NCBI RefSeq assembly: GCF_003100395.1 | Contig: NZ_CP029210.1 | Coordinates: 3,826,088 to 3,890,087 of the forward strand | DNA length: 64,000 nucleotides | DNA from: Aquabacterium olei | GTDB lineage: Bacteria; Pseudomonadota; Gammaproteobacteria; Burkholderiales; Burkholderiaceae_C | Direction of reading: 5' to 3' | Shown here: one piece after another, positions 60,493 to 64,000 of the stretch | How the letters are laid out: each line of letters begins with the position of its first letter | Numbering within the stretch: the stretch's first letter is position 1 | Position numbers and translations under genes: made by a program | The notes under the pieces: model-generated | What the model was told of the DNA's origin: nothing | What the model saw: the letters and a program-made list of their open reading frames with translations, nothing else | Database searches by the model: none

Positions 60493-60621
60493 ATGTTCGA
60501 CCTGATTCAGGATCTCCTGCGGCTCGGCGTGCCCGACAACCAGGATCCCTCGCTCTGGACGCTGGGCCTGGCTGCTGCCGGCGCCGCCCTGCTCATGAGC
60601 CGCCGCCAGAAGCGCGACTGA
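60493..60621 (+). CDS. 42-residue single-span membrane peptide
   Basis: A short open frame starting ATG 60493 with GGAGG at 60480-60484, eight bases upstream. The peptide is MFDLIQDLLRLG, a polar PDNQDPS stretch, one hydrophobic segment (about 22-36, LWTLGLAAAGAALLMS) and a basic tail RRQKRD. The strong ribosome site, the length and the hydrophobic segment with a positive end suggest a real small inner-membrane protein; the arrangement loosely resembles a PEP-CTERM tail without a body. It ends 36 bases before a bidirectional terminator. No function can be assigned. Confidence 0.65.
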   Translation: MFDLIQDLLRLGVPDNQDPSLWTLGLAAAGAALLMSRRQKRD

Positions 60622-60656
60622 CCCCGCCCCACCCTTGCGGCGCCATCCGCGCTGCA

Positions 60657-60701
60657 TGAAAAAAGCCGCCTGGCATCGCTGCACAGGCGGCTTTGTCTTT
60701 T
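60657..60701. terminator. Bidirectional terminator between the small peptide gene and yidC
   Basis: AAGCCGCCTG (60663-60672) pairs with CAGGCGGCTT (60684-60693) in an 11-base-loop hairpin, with an A-run before it on the plus strand and T-rich sequence (TTTGTCTTTT) after it. The T-rich runs occur on both strands, so it can end the plus-strand small gene and the minus-strand yidC operon. Confidence 0.85.
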
Positions 60702-60714
60702 CAGACCCGGGCGA

Positions 60715-62400
60715 TCAGTTCTGCACGCCCAGTTGCTTGTTGATCATCCACTGCTGGGCAATCGACAGGATGTTGTTCGTCAGCCAGTACAGCACCAGAC
60801 CGGCCGGGAAGAAGAAGAACATCACCGAGAACACCAGCGGCATGATCCACATCATCTTGGCCTGGACCGGATCCGGCGGCGTCGGGTTCAGCCAGGTCTG
60901 CAGCAGGGTGGACGCCGTCATCAGCGCGGGCAGCACGAAGTACGGGTCCATCACCGACAGGTCGGTGATCCAGCCGATCCACGGTGCGTTGCGGATTTCG
61001 ACCGACGACGACAGCACCGAGTACAGCGCGATGAACACCGGGATCTGGATCAGGATGGGCAGACAGCCGCCGATCGGGTTGACCTTTTCCTCGCGGTAGA
61101 TCTTCAGCATCTCCTGCTGCATCTGCTGCGGGTTGTCCTTCAGGTTCTCACGCAGCTGCTGGATGCGCGGGTTCAGGGCCTTCATCTTGGCCATCGAGCG
61201 GTACGCGCTCGCATTCAGCCAGTAGAAGGCGGCCTTCAGCAGCACCACCAGCGCCACGATGGCCCAGCCCCAGTTGCCCAGGATGCCATGCAGCTTGTCG
61301 AGCAGCCAGAACAGCGGCGCGGCCATGATGTGGGTCCAGCCGTAGTCCTTGGTGTACTCCAGGCCTTCGGCCAGGGCCTTCAGGCGGTTTTCTTCCTGCG
61401 GGCCCACGAACAGCGTCGACTCGAAGGCCTTGCTCTGGCCTGCGGCAACCTCACCGAGGCTGAACAGCATGCCGGTGGCGTACAGGCCGGTGCCGATCTT
61501 CTTGCCGAAGAACTCGCGCTCCACCGGCTCGTTGTTCAGCCAGGCCGAGGCGAAGTGGTGCTGCACCATGGCCACCCAGCCACTCTTGTCGGTCTTCTCG
61601 AAGCTGGCCTTGCCGCTGTCCAGATCGTCGAACGACAGCTTCTGGTACTTGCCCTTCTCGTTGTAGACCGCCATGCCGGTGTAGGCCACCGGGCCACCCA
61701 GGAAGGCGGGGCCGGCTGCGGCGGCCGGGTCGCTGCGGTCACGCGTGAGCTGCAGGTAGACCTGCGGGTGCACGGCCACCGCCGAGGCGTTGACCACTTC
61801 CTGCTTCACGCCGATGGCGTAGTCGCCGCGCTTGAAGGTGTAGGTCTTGACCAGCTTGACGCCATTGACCGGCTGCGATTCCAGCGTGAGCGTCAGCGCA
61901 TCCGCGCCATCGGCCAGCGTGCGGGTGCCCGGCAGCACAGTGAACGGCGTCGTGTGGTTGGGCAGGGTCTCGCCTGCACGCTGGCCCACCAGACCGGTTT
62001 CGGCCACATAGGTGTGCGTGGCCGTCTTGTCCAGCACCACCATGTTGCGGCCGCTTTCGTGCTGGTCGCTGTGCTTGAGCAGCTCGACCTTCACCAGGCT
62101 GCCGCCATCGGTGTCGACGGTGGCCTTCACCACGTCGGTGGTGACGGTGACCATCTCGCGCGGCACGGCCGGCGCAGAAGCCCCGGCCGAGGCCGCTGCT
62201 GCCACCGCGGGCGCTGCCCCCGGCAGGGCCGCGGCGGTGGGCACCGAACCCTGGCTCGCTGCCGACGCGGGGGCCGTTGCCACAGCGGGCGCAGGCGCAA
62301 ACAAGGACGGCTGGCCGGTGTGCCGCAGCCAGCCATCCCACAACATCAGCAGTGAGACGGCAAACACCGACCACAGCAGGGTGCGACGCAGATCATTCAT
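60715..62400 (-). CDS. yidC: Membrane protein insertase YidC
   Basis: YidC inserts and folds inner-membrane proteins, alone or with SecYEG. The 561-residue protein has an N-terminal transmembrane helix ([20 protein letters not shown]), an Ala/Pro-rich linker, a large periplasmic P1 beta-domain (about 70-335) and five C-terminal helices (from about 365) with [20 protein letters not shown]. The start at ATG 62400 overlaps the yidD stop codon by four bases. Part of the rpmH-rnpA-yidD-yidC operon. Confidence 0.97.
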   Translation of the reverse strand: MNDLRRTLLWSVFAVSLLMLWDGWLRHTGQPSLFAPAPAVATAPASAASQGSVPTAAALPGAAPAVAAAASAGASAPAVPREMVTVTTDVVKATVDTDGGSLVKVELLKHSDQHESGRNMVVLDKTATHTYVAETGLVGQRAGETLPNHTTPFTVLPGTRTLADGADALTLTLESQPVNGVKLVKTYTFKRGDYAIGVKQEVVNASAVAVHPQVYLQLTRDRSDPAAAAGPAFLGGPVAYTGMAVYNEKGKYQKLSFDDLDSGKASFEKTDKSGWVAMVQHHFASAWLNNEPVEREFFGKKIGTGLYATGMLFSLGEVAAGQSKAFESTLFVGPQEENRLKALAEGLEYTKDYGWTHIMAAPLFWLLDKLHGILGNWGWAIVALVVLLKAAFYWLNASAYRSMAKMKALNPRIQQLRENLKDNPQQMQQEMLKIYREEKVNPIGGCLPILIQIPVFIALYSVLSSSVEIRNAPWIGWITDLSVMDPYFVLPALMTASTLLQTWLNPTPPDPVQAKMMWIMPLVFSVMFFFFPAGLVLYWLTNNILSIAQQWMINKQLGVQN

Positions 62401-62732
62401 GAGCGAGGTGAATCCGACGAAGGGTTGCAAAGACGGGAAAACAGGCCCGGCGCCCGATCGGGCACCGGATCATGGCCACCGGCACAGGCCGGATGGCAAC
62501 GCAGCAGGCGGCGGGCCGCCAGGTAGGAGCCGGCGGCCGGCCCGTGGCGCTCCAGCGCCTGAAGCGCGTACTGAGAACAGGTGGGCGTGAACCGGCAGGC
62601 CGATCCCAGCCAGGGGCTGAGGAAGAAGCGGTAGGCCCGCACCAAACCGATCAACAGCCCATTGATCCCCCGGCTCACCAGGGTGCACACGCGGTGCGCC
62701 CATGCAGCCAGGGAAGCGACGCCGGTCATCAT
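62397..62732 (-). CDS. yidD: Membrane protein insertion efficiency factor YidD
   Basis: YidD is a small amphipathic protein that assists YidC. The 111-residue product has [33 protein letters not shown], the family signature with three cysteines, and a C-terminal tail [16 protein letters not shown]. It begins at ATG 62732 (MMTGVASL), overlapping the rnpA stop by four bases; a second ATG at 62729 is possible. Its own end overlaps the yidC start. Fully conventional gene order for the origin region. Confidence 0.95.
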   Translation of the reverse strand: MMTGVASLAAWAHRVCTLVSRGINGLLIGLVRAYRFFLSPWLGSACRFTPTCSQYALQALERHGPAAGSYLAARRLLRCHPACAGGHDPVPDRAPGLFSRLCNPSSDSPRS

Positions 62733-63241
62733 GCCCCAGCTTCCTTGCCGCCTGAAGCGGCGGGGAGGGTCTGAGGGGCAGAACGGGCGGGTTTGAGCAA
62801 ATGGGACCAGAGCTGGTCGAGTTCGGCGCGCACGGCAGCGCCCAGCGCAGCGGACGCGGCACTGGGAAACTGCTGGCGATCGAACGGCGCCTTCAGGCGC
62901 ACCACCCAGCCCTCGGCGCCCTGGGCGCAGGCAGCCGTCCCCACGAGGAGACCATACCGGCGCAAGGCGTCGCGGGCCTGATGGCGAATGAGGGAGCGCG
63001 TCACGGAGCGCCGGGCCTGCTTCTTGGGCAGGACCATGCCCAGCCGCCACGCCGTCACGACGCCCATGTCTTCCACAGCCTCGAACCCTGAGGGCAGCGA
63101 GGGTGTTGACAAGTCGCCCGGAGTCGGGTGGCCGACAGACTGGCGCGGCAGCACATGCAGCACGAAGTGCGCCGTGCGCGAGACCGGACGTGTTCCAAAA
63201 GCCCTGTGGAAATCAGTGGCTTTCAGGCTGGGTGCACGCAC
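62729..63241 (-). CDS. rnpA: RNase P protein component
   Basis: RnpA is the protein subunit of RNase P, which matures tRNA 5' ends. The 170-residue product has [54 protein letters not shown], the RNR-type basic motif, and an extended C-terminus. It is longer than the enterobacterial protein (119), with an insert after HVLPRQ as in many Burkholderiales. The start is uncertain: GTG 63241 gives [14 protein letters not shown] 63259 adds six residues. No Shine-Dalgarno is seen before either. A hairpin between rpmH and rnpA (63270-63286) could affect its expression. Confidence 0.92.
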   Translation of the reverse strand: MRAPSLKATDFHRAFGTRPVSRTAHFVLHVLPRQSVGHPTPGDLSTPSLPSGFEAVEDMGVVTAWRLGMVLPKKQARRSVTRSLIRHQARDALRRYGLLVGTAACAQGAEGWVVRLKAPFDRQQFPSAASAALGAAVRAELDQLWSHLLKPARSAPQTLPAASGGKEAGA

Positions 63242-63269
63242 GGTATGAGGAGGTGTCAAGTCGCAACAA

Positions 63270-63291
63270 AGCCGGGCAATGCCCGGCCTCG
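63270..63291 (-). terminator. Hairpin between rpmH and rnpA
   Basis: On the minus strand GCCGGGC and GCCCGGC are separated by three bases and followed by TTTGTT. It lies about 95 bases after the rpmH stop codon and about 30 before rnpA. It could be a partial terminator that sets the high rpmH to low rnpA ratio, or an mRNA processing site. Confidence 0.55.
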
Positions 63292-63382
63292 TTCAAACCA
63301 CGCCCCCGGCGCACAGGGCACCGGGTTCATGGCAGGCGGACCGGGCCACAGGCCGGCACCGCTCGCGTGTGGCCCGTCAGGC

Positions 63383-63517
63383 TCAGACGGCCAGGCGCTT
63401 GCGGCCCTTGGCGCGGCGGGCGTTGATGACCTTGCGGCCGCCCTTGGTCTTCATGCGCACCAGGAAACCGTGGGTGCGGGCGCGGCGGGTCTTGGAGGGC
63501 TGGTAGGTACGTTTCAT
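63383..63517 (-). CDS. rpmH: Ribosomal protein bL34
   Basis: A 44-residue ribosomal protein, [20 protein letters not shown] at the start and [11 protein letters not shown] at the end, the standard bL34 sequence. AAGGA lies upstream of the ATG at 63517. It is the first gene of the rpmH-rnpA-yidD-yidC operon, divergent from the presumed dnaA across the origin region. Confidence 0.98.
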   Translation of the reverse strand: MKRTYQPSKTRRARTHGFLVRMKTKGGRKVINARRAKGRKRLAV

Positions 63518-63699
63518 GGTGGTCCTTCATCAGGCCTGAAAGCCCACACCTGCTGGCTGGCCCCGGAAAACACCCGGGCCGGACAACCAATGCGGGGCGC
63601 TTGCGGCCCAGGGTTCTGTTGTTGACTCGTTGAACCCGCACGATGCAATTGCCGTGAGGGTGACGCCGGCGGAAAAAGCCCCAGCCGGACGAACCCGCG

Positions 63700-63728
63700 A
63701 TTACAGCAGTTTTAAGCCCGACGGTCAA
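63700..63728 (-). promoter_or_regulatory. Sigma-70-type promoter of the rpmH operon
   Basis: On the minus strand TTGACC (63728-63723), a 17-base spacer and TGTAAT (63705-63700) form a good sigma-70 promoter. The transcript would have a leader of about 175 bases before rpmH. Confidence 0.8.
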
Positions 63729-63848
63729 CCGCGCAAGCGAAATCCGGCGCAACCCGATGAACGCCGGCCCGCCGATTGCATGCCTTGCCAGCTTGCACCA
63801 CGGAAGGGCAGCCCACCGCAAAGCGCGTGCTTGAGCTGGGTGAAAATC

Positions 63849-63857
63849 TGTGGATAA
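63849..63857 (-). promoter_or_regulatory. DnaA box
   Basis: TGTGGATAA on the plus strand, i.e. TTATCCACA on the minus strand, a perfect match to the high-affinity DnaA box. Confidence 0.9.
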
Positions 63858-63908
63858 CCTGTCCGCAACCTCGCCCGGGGCGCTTAGAATTCGCACCCCA
63901 AGAAGGAC

Positions 63909-63917
63909 TTGTCCACA
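63909..63917 (+). promoter_or_regulatory. DnaA box next to the dnaA start
   Basis: TTGTCCACA fits the TTNTNCACA consensus and lies two bases before the ATG at 63920, a position that could mediate autorepression of dnaA. Confidence 0.7.
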
Positions 63918-63919
63918 AC

Positions 63920-64000
63920 ATGAGCGCCGCCGACCTGCCTGCCCCCGCCCACGACCTGGGAGCAGACATGACCCATTCCTCTGCTTCCGACCTCGCCACG
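63920..64000 (+). CDS. dnaA: Probable chromosomal replication initiator DnaA, N-terminal fragment (runs off the right edge)
   Basis: Only 27 codons lie inside the window, reading MSAADLPAPAHDLGADMTHS and onward; this is not diagnostic on its own. The identification rests on context: divergent from rpmH across DnaA boxes, the standard place of dnaA. AAGGA at 63904-63908 is upstream of the ATG at 63920; an alternative ATG at 63968 has GGGAG close by and would skip the first 16 residues. Domain I (DnaB-interacting) would follow beyond the window. Confidence 0.75.
   Translation, partial: MSAADLPAPAHDLGADMTHSSASDLAT

Larger units (their letters stand above)
63518..63919. other. Probable replication-origin region (rpmH-dnaA intergenic)
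   Basis: This 402-base gene-free stretch separates divergent rpmH and the presumed dnaA. It contains the rpmH promoter (63700-63728), one perfect DnaA box at 63849-63857, a consensus-type box TTGTCCACA at 63909-63917 just before the start codon, and TAGAAT at about 63885 as a possible dnaA -10. I do not see a clear AT-rich unwinding element or a larger box cluster here, so part of oriC may lie on the other side of dnaA. Confidence 0.7.

Overview
The window is a GC-rich stretch of chromosome from a betaproteobacterium of the order Burkholderiales. It most resembles the Sphaerotilaceae (Leptothrix/Rubrivivax/Ideonella/Roseateles-like) group; the genus cannot be fixed from sequence alone. Supporting signs are the gene order (rpmH-rnpA-yidD-yidC-mnmE beside the presumed dnaA, mnmG-rsmG-parA-parB, dapF-DUF484-xerC, kefB-kdsD-kdsC-lptC), an SAH riboswitch on ahcY, several PEP-CTERM sorting signals and a high density of c-di-GMP enzymes. 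The right edge lies at the replication origin: a gene fitting dnaA begins at 63920, with DnaA boxes just upstream. No insertion sequence, prophage, CRISPR array, tRNA or rRNA was recognised.

Layout. 0-13 kb: the start of ahcY with its SAH riboswitch (minus strand), a membrane diguanylate cyclase, a GAF-PAS-GGDEF-EAL protein, prfC, two PEP-CTERM exported proteins, an HD-GYP protein, a chemoreceptor, and metK preceded by a leader that matches the SAM-II riboswitch pattern. 13-24 kb: two LpxL/HtrB-type acyltransferases, a second chemoreceptor, ugd, the dapF-DUF484-xerC operon, an RlmI-type methyltransferase, an AraC-family regulator and an HDOD protein. 24-33 kb: a hybrid histidine kinase, a cytochrome b561-YceI-YceI operon, two tandem membrane diguanylate cyclases, a PAS hybrid kinase, a flavin reductase-like protein and a membrane-anchored methyltransferase. 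33-42 kb: the chromosome-partition locus parB/parA, split by a PEP-CTERM gene, then another PEP-CTERM gene, an Arg/Ala/Pro-rich exported protein coupled to rsmG, and mnmG, with three parS-type palindromes. 42-52 kb: small accessory proteins, a sterol-desaturase-like protein, YchJ, a membrane protein, an RRM RNA-binding protein, a His-rich exported protein, SDR-lptC-kdsC-kdsD and a Kef-type transporter. 52-64 kb: a very large hybrid kinase convergent with an RpfG-like HD-GYP regulator, a cNMP-binding protein, mnmE, a second sterol-desaturase-like protein, a 42-residue membrane peptide, yidC-yidD-rnpA-rpmH, the origin region and the start of dnaA.

Themes. (1) The S-adenosylmethionine cycle appears to be under RNA control at two points: SAH sensing on ahcY and probable SAM sensing on metK. 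(2) Six c-di-GMP enzymes, three hybrid kinases and two chemoreceptors imply elaborate surface/biofilm signalling, consistent with Ugd for polysaccharide precursors and with PEP-CTERM proteins normally linked to exopolysaccharide export. (3) The partition locus carries exported-protein genes between its core members. (4) Several genes have a -10 hexamer 5-7 bases before the start codon and no Shine-Dalgarno sequence, suggesting leaderless transcripts.
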